The notes beneath the pieces were generated by a model. The model had not been told where the DNA came from. It was given only the letters and a program-made list of their open reading frames with translations, and searched no databases. 64,000 bases of DNA from Azospirillum oryzae (GTDB lineage Bacteria > Pseudomonadota > Alphaproteobacteria > Azospirillales > Azospirillaceae), in NCBI RefSeq assembly GCF_900177515.1, contig NZ_FXAK01000007.1, positions 1,038,501-1,102,500 of the forward strand, given 5' to 3'. How positions within the stretch are numbered: the first letter of the stretch is position 1; every line of letters begins with the position of its first letter. Made by a program: the position numbers and the translations under genes. Shown here piece after piece: positions 23,801 through 32,379 of the stretch.

Positions 23801-26800
23801 CCAGCAGCAACTCCGCACCGAGTCCACCCAGCCGATCCTGGCTCGGATCGAAGCCCAGAAAGCGCTGGTGGCCGCCTACGGGGAGGGACCGCAGGCGGTC
23901 AAGGCGGCCGAGGTGGCCGAGCAGGCGCACACGCTGGCGCTGAAGGAAGGCGAGCAGGGAACCCAGCTCTACAACGAGGCCAAGGCTCATTACATCGAGC
24001 TGCTGACCCAGGCGCAGCAGCTGGAGTCGGCGGTGGCGGCCGGGCCGATGCTGCAGCGGCAGCGCGACCAGTTGGAGCTGGGACAGAAGCAACTGCAGCT
24101 GATCGGTGCGTCGGCCGAACAGCGCGCGGTGGAGCTGGCGCGCACCCAGGCCCTGATCGACCTGCGCGAGCGCAACATCGACGCCGCCAGCCGGGAAGGG
24201 CAGGCCTATCTGGCCAACGCCGAAGCGCTTGCCCGGCAGAATTTGGCGCTGGAGCGGACCAACGCCGCCTACCAGGAGCTGGAGCAGTTCGGCGATCGCA
24301 GCTTCGACGCCATCCTGCAGAAGCTGTCGGCCGCCGGCAAGTCGACCATGTCGTGGGCCGACGCCATCAGCACCGTCAGTGTGGAGCTGCAGCAGCTCGC
24401 GCTGAAGATGGCTGTCATCAACCCGCTGAAGAACATGGTGATGGGCACCAACCTGCCCACCCTGTTCGACCTGTTCGGCAGCAGCAGCGGGCAAACGGGA
24501 CAGGGCAGCGGCCTGACCGGCAGCCTGACCAACACCGTCTTGAGCAAGGGCGCCGGCTGGGCGATGGACAAGCTCGGCATCGGCGGGTCCGGTGGCATCA
24601 GCGGTCTGATCGACAGTTTCGGCTACAGCACCCTCGGGATCGGAAGTCCGGCGACGATGCTGGCCGGACAGACGGTTCTGGCGCCCTCTGCCGAGGTGCT
24701 GGCATCGCAGACAGCCATGCTGCAGGCCGCCAATCCTGGCTTGGCTGTTACGGCGTCTCCCACTGTCGTTGCCGGATCTTCCGGTGGTGCTGCCGGCGGT
24801 GTGGCTGCCGGGACCGGCCTGTCGGCCTATCTGGGCGCCGCCGGCGCCGGCGCCTTCGGTGGCATGGGCGGGGCTTACCTGGGAACCCTGACCAACTCGA
24901 AAGCCGTGGGTGGCCTGTCGGGTGCGGCGCTGGGCGCGGGCGCGTCGGCACTCTCCGCCTACATGGGGCTGGGCGCCATCGGCGGGCCGGTCGGCATCGC
25001 CATCGGTGCCGTGGTCGGCGCCATCATGGGCATGATCGGGACGCAGAAGGCGACCGTCGGTCCCAACAGCTCCGGCAACATCGTCCTGAACGGCAAGGGC
25101 GGGTTCCGCAGCGACACCGCTCTGGCCGACAACGGCGCCGACGCCGGCCAGATGCAGCAGGTGACCGATGCCGTCGCCGCCGCCATGAACACGGTGGTGG
25201 CCGGGATCGGCGGCAAGGTCACCGGTGGCGACGGCGCCAACACTGCGCTGCTGCAGCAGTTCGCAAAGGACGGCAAGTGGTACGTGACGCCCAAGGTGGG
25301 TGACAGGGCCGGCGAGCGTGTCGCCTTCACCGACCAGAACGAAGCCATCGCCTTCTACATGCGCGAAAGCCTGAAGGGGCTGATCGGCAGCGGCCAGCTG
25401 ACCGGCGCGAATGACGACGTGAAGAAGGCGCTGACCACGTCCAAGGCGACCAAGGCCGAGGACCTGGCCAACGATCTGGGCTTCGCCGCCGGCTTCCGCC
25501 AGCAGCTCGACCTGATGAACGCCAGCCTGGATCCGACCAACAACCAGATCAAGGCCTTCACCGAAGCGGCCAAGGCGATCGGCGACCAGGTTAAGACCAA
25601 CATCACCGATTGGCGCGACAAGGCCAGCGAGCTGGGGCTGGCGACCGAGTCGGAGCTGACCGCCGCCGCCCGCAAGGGCATCGAGGCGATGATGGGGCTC
25701 GGCCCGGCGACCAAGCCGCTGGTGGGCATGGCCGCGGCGACCAAGCAAGCCGAGATCGAGTTCGAACAGTTCCGGCCGGCGCTGCTGTCGCTGGGCTACA
25801 CCACCGGCGAGGTGGCCGAGCTGGCGGCGCGCTACACGAAGAAGGCGCGGGACAGCTACGCCGACGCGGTGGCCTATGTGCAGCGGCAGGGTGCGGTCGC
25901 CATCGAGGCCCTGATCAACCCCAACGCCAAATCCAGCGCGCTGGACCGGCTGCAGGGGCTGGGTCTCGACCGCACCGACTCCGCCATTAAGGGTTTGGCC
26001 GGCGTCATTGAGGGCGTGGAGAAGGCCGCCTCCGGTGGTGCACTGACGATCGAGGCCGAGCGGGCCGCCGTGGGCCGGCTGAACAGCGCGCTCTACGACG
26101 GCACCATCACCGGCGACCAGTACACCACGATGGTGGGCTATCTCACCCAGGCGTGGAGCGACAGCGCCGACGCGGCGGAGAAGGCGGCGCAGAAGGCGTC
26201 CTGGCAGGCGGACGTCACCAGCCGGATGTATGCGGCGCTCGGCAACAGCCGCGGCGCCGGGCTGATCGCGCTGGACGCCCAGCAGGCGGCAGCCCTGGCA
26301 GAGGCCACCGCGGCCGGCTACGACACCACCCAGCTGCGCCTGGTCCAGTCGGCTGAGCGGGGCGCCCAAGCATTCCAGCTTGCCCAGCAGGACTTGCTGG
26401 ACGCCTACGACCGCGAGATCGCCGCCAAACAGGAGGTGGTCGACTCCATCCAGTCCGGCGCCATCGCCCTGCTGCAGGCCGCCCAGCAGTTCAAGGATGC
26501 CCGGGCGGCGTTGCGCGAAGGCGACGACTCGCCGCTGGCGCCGCGCCAGAAGATCCAGGAGGCAACCGACCGCTTCGACGCCGCCTATGCCGTGCTGAAG
26601 GACGGCAGCTCCACCGATGCCGAGAAGGACACCGCCCGGCAGACCCTGCTGCAGGTCGGCCCGACGCTGGTGGCGCTGGAGAAGGCGGCCAGCGGCGGCA
26701 CCGCGTCGGTGCTGTTCGACAAGGTCGACAAGGTCTTTGCCGAGCTGGGCGACACCAGCGGGCTCAGCCTCGACACCGCCACCCAGGACCTGCAGGTGGC

Positions 26801-27728
26801 GCAGGACCAGCTGAAGGAACTGCAGAAGGCCCGGGCCGACGCCGCGGCGATCGGGCAGCGCCAGCTCGGCAGCCTGTCCAGCCTGCGCGACGTCATGGAC
26901 CAGAGCTATGCCGTCTGGCAGGCGGCGCTGACGCCGCTGATGCAGCTGACCAACAGCAACGACAACCGGCCGCACTACAGCGCGCCGGCGGCGGTGCAGT
27001 CGGCATGGGACGGCCTGTCGGCCGAACAGCAGCACGGCATCGCCCGCGCCATGGGCTGGGGTGGCCAGCTGGACGAGGCCTTCAATCTGTGGCTGGCCAC
27101 CTCGACCCAGCGCGCCACCACCTTCGGCGCTGACGTCACCGCCATCGCCGGCGGGGCGCGCTACGGCGCGCCGGACGATGTCGGCCGGGCCTGGGAAGCG
27201 CTGACCCAGGCGCAGCGGCTCGCAGCAGTACGCGCCGCCGGCTACGACGGCGGACTCGACAGCGGCTTGAACGCCTGGGTGCAGCTCGGCCACCAAGCGG
27301 CCTTCGAGGCAGCGGTGCGGGCACAGGCGCATACGGCAGGCATCGCCGGCTTTGCCACCGGCGGCATTTCCTACGGTCCGCAGCTGGCGTGGGTGTCAGA
27401 AGGCGCCCACACCGCCGAGGCCCATGTGCCGCTGCCGGACGGCCGGCGCATCCCGGTGGCGCTCGACCTACGGCTGCCCGGCAGCGACCTGCAGCCGCCG
27501 GCGCCGCTGGTCTCCTTCCGCCGCCCCGACCTCGATGCCGGCGGCGCCGGCGTGGCCGAGCTGCTGGAGGCGGTGGAGGGCCTGCGCGACGAGGTCCGCG
27601 CGATCGGTCGCGACGCCCTCACCCAACGCGCCCGCATCGGCGCCGATGCCGCCGCCCTGCTGACCCGCGTCGAGGCCGCCACCAGCGACCTGCCCAGAAA
27701 ACTCGCCAACACCCGGAGGGCCGCCTGA
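20877..27728 (+). CDS. Tail tape measure protein, 2283 aa
   Basis: Sets tail length and is ejected with the DNA. The N-terminal ~400 residues carry the TP901-type core (FQTAVAQVGTLLKGAD, PTDQAKALYEVISAGAYSAA, GVSLDELMAAAAALTANG). Long Ala-rich coiled-coil regions follow. Hydrophobic segments occur near residues 544-575 and in a Gly/Ala-rich region at about 1300-1390, likely membrane-active. The C-terminus has TGGISYGPQLAWVSEG and HVPLPDGRRIPV, common to tape measure ends. Two ~40-residue repeats lie just before it. Taking the usual ~1.5 angstrom per residue, the helical part predicts a tail well over 200 nm, much longer than lambda's. The end overlaps the next gene (ATGA). Confidence 0.95.
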   Translation: MADFPGMMVPVGADDSGLRRVLSQAEARVDQFAGRVDGSVRRASSSFDALGRSASGVATAVVALAGVQLGTGAADSLVEATKAAMAFQTAVAQVGTLLKGADTSRYAAQVKDLARQFGGLPTDQAKALYEVISAGAYSAANAISVLTEANRLAIGGVTDVQTAADGLTSVLNSYGAAAGGAANVADAFFASAAAGKTNIKELASYIGQVAPIAAQTGVSLDELMAAAAALTANGIKTSTAMDGMRSVIAAVLKPSQEATATARALGLEFNAGALKAKGLANFIQEVADKTGGSSESMALLFGGVEALLPVMALASRESTAFADAQQELQNKAGATEAAYSRLAETGEQVASRLRAAAEVYRVELGDRLLSAVQPAMAGLADNFDRVTAAAETTALALGAAFVARGVGPAIQAAGQLAASQVALRKELLTNTGHLLQKEAALRAGAAATVEAAAADVAAAQAAQAKARSDLAARATQYEAAAALDAAIGKTARLVQAEEALIAARTARAAADARVAETTVALTMAQSAQASAIAGTGVAATVASRGMALLSGAMALVGGPVGAALLAGAAAVAVFSSGMTASEKATRLHSDAMRDFDSAFDRSTGKVKTMTEAVAALRRQNLEAARDAALAAVKQEETYARAGAFKIDRAAYESGLSKEDAAKVFGPARELQQQFLAGAIDAEALFAAIDKLASQDARLKPLVKAFAEWAAPLAKAKQEVKETEAGLALLNGTADDAAKAVLGVGTNAATAASGFQTMGGEVAGLTAKLADLVAKSKQLEVPAGYQRRLAELVGPEPTNGDAKDLDLWRRKRDAADATLRPIVGLETQDQTAELERQANRQRLLAGAVTDAAKAHAQNRIELAKVAMEYPGLGAETAKTLLTTKDFGAVLKTLPLDLQQRWAVLQSSSQAQLAGAAAQGTLQLQLQTDAQARLAAAAGKGEAATRRATIENQVAAAAVRGLSAATRTNLEAQERSTQQQLRTESTQPILARIEAQKALVAAYGEGPQAVKAAEVAEQAHTLALKEGEQGTQLYNEAKAHYIELLTQAQQLESAVAAGPMLQRQRDQLELGQKQLQLIGASAEQRAVELARTQALIDLRERNIDAASREGQAYLANAEALARQNLALERTNAAYQELEQFGDRSFDAILQKLSAAGKSTMSWADAISTVSVELQQLALKMAVINPLKNMVMGTNLPTLFDLFGSSSGQTGQGSGLTGSLTNTVLSKGAGWAMDKLGIGGSGGISGLIDSFGYSTLGIGSPATMLAGQTVLAPSAEVLASQTAMLQAANPGLAVTASPTVVAGSSGGAAGGVAAGTGLSAYLGAAGAGAFGGMGGAYLGTLTNSKAVGGLSGAALGAGASALSAYMGLGAIGGPVGIAIGAVVGAIMGMIGTQKATVGPNSSGNIVLNGKGGFRSDTALADNGADAGQMQQVTDAVAAAMNTVVAGIGGKVTGGDGANTALLQQFAKDGKWYVTPKVGDRAGERVAFTDQNEAIAFYMRESLKGLIGSGQLTGANDDVKKALTTSKATKAEDLANDLGFAAGFRQQLDLMNASLDPTNNQIKAFTEAAKAIGDQVKTNITDWRDKASELGLATESELTAAARKGIEAMMGLGPATKPLVGMAAATKQAEIEFEQFRPALLSLGYTTGEVAELAARYTKKARDSYADAVAYVQRQGAVAIEALINPNAKSSALDRLQGLGLDRTDSAIKGLAGVIEGVEKAASGGALTIEAERAAVGRLNSALYDGTITGDQYTTMVGYLTQAWSDSADAAEKAAQKASWQADVTSRMYAALGNSRGAGLIALDAQQAAALAEATAAGYDTTQLRLVQSAERGAQAFQLAQQDLLDAYDREIAAKQEVVDSIQSGAIALLQAAQQFKDARAALREGDDSPLAPRQKIQEATDRFDAAYAVLKDGSSTDAEKDTARQTLLQVGPTLVALEKAASGGTASVLFDKVDKVFAELGDTSGLSLDTATQDLQVAQDQLKELQKARADAAAIGQRQLGSLSSLRDVMDQSYAVWQAALTPLMQLTNSNDNRPHYSAPAAVQSAWDGLSAEQQHGIARAMGWGGQLDEAFNLWLATSTQRATTFGADVTAIAGGARYGAPDDVGRAWEALTQAQRLAAVRAAGYDGGLDSGLNAWVQLGHQAAFEAAVRAQAHTAGIAGFATGGISYGPQLAWVSEGAHTAEAHVPLPDGRRIPVALDLRLPGSDLQPPAPLVSFRRPDLDAGGAGVAELLEAVEGLRDEVRAIGRDALTQRARIGADAAALLTRVEAATSDLPRKLANTRRAA
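26973..27284 (+). repeat. Tandem repeat inside the tape measure C-terminus
   Basis: Two units encode HYSAPAAVQSAWDGLS... (from 26973) and RYGAPDDVGRAWEALT... (from 27159). They share the pattern Y-AP--V--AW--L---Q------A-G--G-LD---N-W over about 42 residues, with a spacer of about 20 residues between them. This looks like a small helical domain duplicated in protein evolution; the DNA copies have diverged. Confidence 0.8.
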
Positions 27729-29302
27729 TGAAGGTGCGTCTCGTCGACCTCACCCTGTTCCACCGCCCCAGCGGCCACCGCCACCGGCTGCCGCTGGCCA
27801 CCTTCCCCGGCTACCAGTCCGGCCCGGCCGACGATCCGCCCAACGTCACCTGGCTGCCGCTGGTGACCGCCGGCGCCGACGCGTCGGTGTCGATCGGCAG
27901 CCTTGGGGCGGCGGACGGGCAGGCCGAGCTGCGGATCGGCGACCTGGTGCTGCGCAACGAGGCCACCCGCAACCCGGCGCAGCGCTTCGCCACCCTGCAG
28001 GACCTCGACACCGGCGCCTGGCTGCGCGTCGCCCTCGATGATCGGCCGCTCAACCTGCTGCTGACCGGCGACTATGTCATCCAGTCGGTGACCGAGCGGG
28101 AGATCGAGGACGGGGCGCCGCTGGCCGACGCGGTGACCATCTGGACCGCCCGGGTTGGCCAGCCCAAGCCCAAGCGCACCGAGATCGCCCTGCCGATCTA
28201 CGACACCCGCCTCGACTACGACACGCCGATCCAGACCGAGCGCTACAAGGGCACCGGCGGCTATGAGGGGCCGGCCGAGCTGAAGGACACGCTGAAGGAG
28301 CTGCCGCTCGGGCACTGCCCGATGGCGCGGCCGACCTATCTCGGCATCATCGACGGCTTCCACCGCTGGTCTGTCGGCGGCGGCAAGCCGGTGCAGGACG
28401 TGCCGCGCGGCTGGTCTTCCGGTGTCAGGGTGGCCAAGCAGAGCGGCGCCACGCCGGCGGACAACGCGCACTTCACGGTCGACCTCGCCACCGGGATCAT
28501 CACCACCACGGTGAAATACGCTGACTTCCGCGTCGAGGTGCAGGGCCGGATCTTCGCCGGCGTCTACCGTCGCTATATCGGCGAGCTGATCGCCGCCTTG
28601 GCCACCGGTGCCGGGCTGGCCAGCACGGTGGACAGCGCCGGCATGGACGCGGTGCCGCGCACGGTTGGGCTGTTCCTCGCCGCCGGTGACGGCACCACCC
28701 ACGCCGCCGCCTATGCCAGGTTCGTCGGCAGCGTGCCGCGCGGCGGCTGGTATGTCGGCACTGACGGCCAGCTGGTGGTGACCCGCGTTCCCACCCCCAC
28801 CGCCGCGGCGGCGGTGCGCGCCTACAGTGCCGCCGCCGGCACCACCACGGGACTGCAGTATGTCGAGGGTCAGCATAACCCGCCGGCCAAACAGGTGGTG
28901 CTGCGCTGCGCCCACAACCCCAGCCCGTCCAGCAGCGCCGCCACCGACGCCACCGCGGCCGACGCCACCCGCTGGACGCAGGAATGGGTCGAGGTGCCGT
29001 CCGCGGTGGACGACGAGATCGCCGCGGCCTGGGGCAGCACGGCCAAGGTGGCCACCATCGAGACCGCCCTGACCTTCAGCGCCGATGCCGCGGCGGAGCT
29101 GCCGGCCTGGGTGGCCGAGCTGTCGGCGCCGCCGACTCTCTACGAGCTGCCGGCGCTGGACGGAGCGCCCGGCGTCTGGATCGGTGACACCGTGACGGTG
29201 GAGGACGACATCGCCGGCTTTGCCGACGGGGCGCCGGTGGTGGTCTATGGCCGGACGATCGCCGACCGCGCCGGCGGCGCCACCCTCTACGTGGCGCGGT
29301 GA
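27728..29302 (+). CDS. Tail tip / distal tail protein, 524 aa
   Basis: Not a recognised lambda homologue; placed after the tape measure, where tail-tip proteins lie. The ATG at 27728 overlaps the tape measure stop. The first 150 residues are beta-rich (MKVRLVDLTLF, TAGADASVSIGS). A later block, YIGELIAALATGAGLASTVD, and strands near the C-terminus (GVWIGDTVTVEDDIAGFADG) recall hub/baseplate domains. No catalytic motif is evident. It probably forms part of the tail hub together with the next gene. Confidence 0.75.
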   Translation: MKVRLVDLTLFHRPSGHRHRLPLATFPGYQSGPADDPPNVTWLPLVTAGADASVSIGSLGAADGQAELRIGDLVLRNEATRNPAQRFATLQDLDTGAWLRVALDDRPLNLLLTGDYVIQSVTEREIEDGAPLADAVTIWTARVGQPKPKRTEIALPIYDTRLDYDTPIQTERYKGTGGYEGPAELKDTLKELPLGHCPMARPTYLGIIDGFHRWSVGGGKPVQDVPRGWSSGVRVAKQSGATPADNAHFTVDLATGIITTTVKYADFRVEVQGRIFAGVYRRYIGELIAALATGAGLASTVDSAGMDAVPRTVGLFLAAGDGTTHAAAYARFVGSVPRGGWYVGTDGQLVVTRVPTPTAAAAVRAYSAAAGTTTGLQYVEGQHNPPAKQVVLRCAHNPSPSSSAATDATAADATRWTQEWVEVPSAVDDEIAAAWGSTAKVATIETALTFSADAAAELPAWVAELSAPPTLYELPALDGAPGVWIGDTVTVEDDIAGFADGAPVVVYGRTIADRAGGATLYVAR

Positions 29303-29305
29303 GCC

Positions 29306-30217
29306 ATGGGGACCGGACTGCTGGCCCATATCAACGAGCTGTCGGAACAGGACTGCGACGTCACCGGCCAAACTGGCGACTGGGCGGCAACGGCGCCGCT
29401 CGATGCGCTGAAGACGCTGCCGCTGGTGGACGCCGCGGTGTCCACCCGGATCGGCACCCGCGACGAGCCGGTGGTGCTGGAGTGGGAGTGGCCGCGGCCG
29501 ATCGACCTGACCTATGCCGGCCTCTACCGCACCAACCTGTGGAAGACCGGCCGCATCCGGCTGGAGGCCTTCAAGACCAGCGCACGGACCTCGCTGGCCT
29601 TCAGCACGCAATTCGCAGGCGGGATCGACCGCCTGGTGCTGCCTGGGCTTTACGATCCCAAGACTCTGCGCTTCGGCGGTGAGAACACCGTGCTGGGCCA
29701 GCTGGGCGCCCGGGAGTTCCTGCGCTACCCGACCAACATCCATGTGGTGATGCCGCTGTGCAGCGCGCAGGTGCTGCGCTGGACGATCTACGGCCCGGCC
29801 TATCGGGTGACCGGCAGCCGTTACAGCACCACGGAGCAGGCCTATCGCATCGGCTTCGGCTGGGCAGGCGATAGCCTGCAGTTCGACCGCCATGTCGGTG
29901 CGTCGGCCGAAGGCTTCCGCCGCGGCGGCAAGGTGACGGAGCTGGCCGGCGGCGGGGTGGCGGTGGAGCCCGGGCGCGGCCGGCGCACTGCCACGCTGGA
30001 CCGCACCGTCAACGAGGCCGGTGACCGCGATCGCCTGTTCGACCTGGTCAACTTCCTCGACGCCGACCGGCCGGCGGTGTGGCTGCCGGACACCGCTAGC
30101 CCTTTCGATTGCTACCGCTATGGCGGCCTTTTCCAGGTCACCGAGGACTTCAGCCAGAAGTACCTGAACGACCTGCATTCCGCCGCCACGATTTCCCTTG
30201 GTGAGGTGACGACATGA
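29306..30217 (+). CDS. Tail tip protein, 303 aa
   Basis: Not recognised beyond phage tail context. The beta-sandwich-like N-terminus (EPVVLEWEWPRPIDLTYAGL) resembles a carbohydrate-binding jelly roll, and Tyr/Trp/Phe residues are frequent. The C-terminal part (LDADRPAVWLPDTASPFDCYRYGG) is well conserved in style with distal tail proteins. The gene starts 3 bp after its neighbour and overlaps the next by 4 bp, so it is part of the late operon. Confidence 0.72.
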   Translation: MGTGLLAHINELSEQDCDVTGQTGDWAATAPLDALKTLPLVDAAVSTRIGTRDEPVVLEWEWPRPIDLTYAGLYRTNLWKTGRIRLEAFKTSARTSLAFSTQFAGGIDRLVLPGLYDPKTLRFGGENTVLGQLGAREFLRYPTNIHVVMPLCSAQVLRWTIYGPAYRVTGSRYSTTEQAYRIGFGWAGDSLQFDRHVGASAEGFRRGGKVTELAGGGVAVEPGRGRRTATLDRTVNEAGDRDRLFDLVNFLDADRPAVWLPDTASPFDCYRYGGLFQVTEDFSQKYLNDLHSAATISLGEVTT

Positions 30218-31110
30218 TCACGCGCGCGGCCCTGCTGGCGGCGGCCCTGCGGCTGCTGAATTACTACAACGGCGACGAAAAGACGGCGCAGAACCCGGGC
30301 GGCCTCACCGGTGTGGGCGGCATGGCCGACAACTGGGATCCGTGCATCCAGGACATTGGCACCGTGGCCAACGGGGTAGGGGAGGTTGCCGGCACCATCG
30401 CCGCCGCGCAGTCCACCATCGGCATGGTCTGGGATGCCGCCACCACCGTGGCCGACCCCGGCGCCGGCAATCTGCGCGCCACCACGGCCACACCGGCGGT
30501 GGGCAGCTACAGCCTGCTGGTGTCGGCCACCGACTCCGCCGGCGCCGACATCGGCGCCATGCTGACCGAGCTGGGCGCCAGCAGCTCGGCCATCAGGGCG
30601 CGGGCGCGGCTGGTGGCGGTGGGCGACGCCGCAAAGTACCTCGACCTGCGGATCACCGGCGTCACGGGTGTTGGTGCCTATCGGACTGTCGGCGTGACCT
30701 GCATCGGTGGTCCGGGTGGCTTCGCGACCGGGGATGCCGTCGCGCTGGGATGGGTGCGGAGCGGCGATAAGGGTGATACGGGCGCGGCCGGTGCTGGTCC
30801 GAATTGGGGAGGCACCTCTGCCGGGACGGCCAACGCGCAGACCCTCGCGCCGGCCGTTGCGCTGGGCAGCCTGAGCGGCAACCCGTCCTACGAGTTCATC
30901 GCCGGCTATTCGATCACTGGTGCCGCGACGCTGAACGTCTCCGGCACCGGAGACGCGTCGATCCGCAAGGCGGACGGGACGGCGGCCGGCAAGGGCGACG
31001 TCGTCGCCGGCACGAAATACACCGTCACGTTGGTGTCCGGTCAATGGCGCCTTGCCGGCGGTGGCGGCGCCAATCTCGCCGCGATCCATGCGGCCATGTT
31101 TTCAATCTGA
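30214..31110 (+). CDS. Tail fibre-like protein with short collagen-like turn
   Basis: 298 aa, rich in Gly, Ala and Thr. Around residues 187-198 it has a Gly-X-Y stretch, GDKGDTGAAGAGP, of the kind used as a trimerising stalk in phage fibres. The C-terminal portion (GASIRKADGTAAG-like, KYTVTLVSGQWRLAGGG) looks like a fibre domain found before receptor-binding tips. It is coupled to the gene upstream through an ATGA overlap. The receptor is unknown. Confidence 0.72.
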   Translation: MITRAALLAAALRLLNYYNGDEKTAQNPGGLTGVGGMADNWDPCIQDIGTVANGVGEVAGTIAAAQSTIGMVWDAATTVADPGAGNLRATTATPAVGSYSLLVSATDSAGADIGAMLTELGASSSAIRARARLVAVGDAAKYLDLRITGVTGVGAYRTVGVTCIGGPGGFATGDAVALGWVRSGDKGDTGAAGAGPNWGGTSAGTANAQTLAPAVALGSLSGNPSYEFIAGYSITGAATLNVSGTGDASIRKADGTAAGKGDVVAGTKYTVTLVSGQWRLAGGGGANLAAIHAAMFSI

Positions 31111-31125
31111 TCTGGAGTATTCCCC

Positions 31126-31545
31126 ATGGCTGTTACCAACACCGGCGTGTTTGCCCAAGGCTTTGCGCATGATGCCTGCATCCTGACTGCGGCCAAGACA
31201 TTCTACGGCGATGGCGCCGGAGCCGTTCTGCTGTCCACGGCGGGGCCGAACGGCAGCGAGTATCCGCATATCGCGATGATCCCGCGCGCCACCTGCACAG
31301 CGACGCAGGGGCAACTCTACGCCTTCGACGGGACCACCTACTACCTGCTGGCGACCTGCCTCATTCCAGCCACCACGGTCAACCAGACGACCGCCATTTC
31401 GGCCACGCTGGTGCAGCACATCGACGGCACCCAGATCACCGAAGCCAACCCGCTCCGCCTGCAAGCGGGGTGGAAGCTCTATGCCGCCATTGGCGTCGCC
31501 CTGGCCGGCGGCGTCGTCTGCAACGCACAGCGCAAGGACTACTGA
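31126..31545 (+). CDS. Small tail-associated protein, 139 aa
   Basis: Not recognised. The beta-rich protein (VLLSTAGPNGSEYPHIAMIP; QGQLYAFDGTTYYLLATC; GWKLYAAIGVALAGGVV) has the look of a compact virion or fibre-accessory domain. It lies 15 bp after the fibre-like gene and 2 bp before the Gly-rich fibre gene, all co-directional. No signal peptide. Probably a fibre base or adaptor; this is inferred from position. Confidence 0.65.
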   Translation: MAVTNTGVFAQGFAHDACILTAAKTFYGDGAGAVLLSTAGPNGSEYPHIAMIPRATCTATQGQLYAFDGTTYYLLATCLIPATTVNQTTAISATLVQHIDGTQITEANPLRLQAGWKLYAAIGVALAGGVVCNAQRKDY

Positions 31546-31547
31546 CC

Positions 31548-32369
31548 ATGGCGATGTTCCAGCCGCTGAGCGTCGCGCTGGGCGCCAGTACCAGCGCAGC
31601 CGCGATCCGGGCCGCGACAGCGCAGCCGTTCAGCAACCGGGTTGCCTATGGTGTGGGTGGCGATGCCGGCCTGACAGCGACAGGCACCTATCTCTTCACC
31701 GTCCCGGCCGGCATTACCCTGCTTAAGGCGCGGCTTTGGGGTGCCTCTGGCGGCAGCGGCAGCAATGGCGGCCCTGGCGGCTTCATGGAGGTAGATATTC
31801 CGGTCAACCCTGGTGAGGTGTTGACGCTGGTTGTGCCGACGGCGGGCAGCAACTCCGCTGCGGGTAGCCCCGGCGGTGGTGCGCCCGGTTATCTCGGGGA
31901 TGGCGGCGGCGGCTATGCGGTGATCCGGCGGGGAGCGGCGGATCTGGCGATTGCTGCTGGCGGCGGTGGGGCTGGGGATGTAGGCCTTGGCGGTGCAGGT
32001 GGCCCGGCTACCGGCGGCGATGGTGTGCCCGTTGGAGGCGTGACATCTGCCTATAGTGGCCGTGGTGGTACGCAATCGGCGGGTGGCGCCAACGGCAACA
32101 GCGGCGGCACTTCGTCGGGCCAGTATCAGGGCGCCAACTACTTCCAAGGCGGTGCCGGCGGTGGGGGCTTCTATGGCGGCGGATCGGGCGCATTGAATTC
32201 CGGCACGGGGCGCGGCGGCGGCGGCGGCGGCTCAAACTGGTACAATGCTGCCCTGGTCTCGCTTGTCAGCAACCTGCGCGGTGATGATGCCGCTGTAAGC
32301 GCCAATGTCGATTATGCGGGCAATGCCGGCCGGTCTGGCAATGCTGGCCGCATCGTGCTGCGTTACTAA
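31548..32369 (+). CDS. Glycine-rich receptor-binding tail protein
   Basis: 273 aa, about one third glycine. After an N-terminal ~60-residue anchor there is a jelly-roll-like strand set (TGTYLFTVPAGITLLKARLWG). Then come repeated Gly-rich loops such as AGGGGAGDVGLGGAGGP, GGAGGGGFYGGGSG and RGGGGGGSNW. Stacked polyglycine helices of this kind form the adhesin tip in T-even-type gp38 proteins, so a receptor-binding role is plausible. The ATG at 31548 follows the previous stop by 2 bp; the upstream extension is a shadow frame. It carries variable, short loops typical of host-range determinants. Confidence 0.75.
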   Translation: MAMFQPLSVALGASTSAAAIRAATAQPFSNRVAYGVGGDAGLTATGTYLFTVPAGITLLKARLWGASGGSGSNGGPGGFMEVDIPVNPGEVLTLVVPTAGSNSAAGSPGGGAPGYLGDGGGGYAVIRRGAADLAIAAGGGGAGDVGLGGAGGPATGGDGVPVGGVTSAYSGRGGTQSAGGANGNSGGTSSGQYQGANYFQGGAGGGGFYGGGSGALNSGTGRGGGGGGSNWYNAALVSLVSNLRGDDAAVSANVDYAGNAGRSGNAGRIVLRY

Positions 32370-32379
32370 TGAGGGCGAC

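Noticed and set aside
21543-27332. 1929-aa minus-strand ORF opposite the tape measure gene
   Set aside because: Shadow frame. Its composition (Arg, His, Gln, Gly-rich) is typical of antisense in GC-rich DNA; the tape measure is convincing.
27371-30178. 935-aa minus-strand ORF opposite the tail tip genes
   Set aside because: Antisense shadow spanning two real + strand genes with coupled starts and stops.
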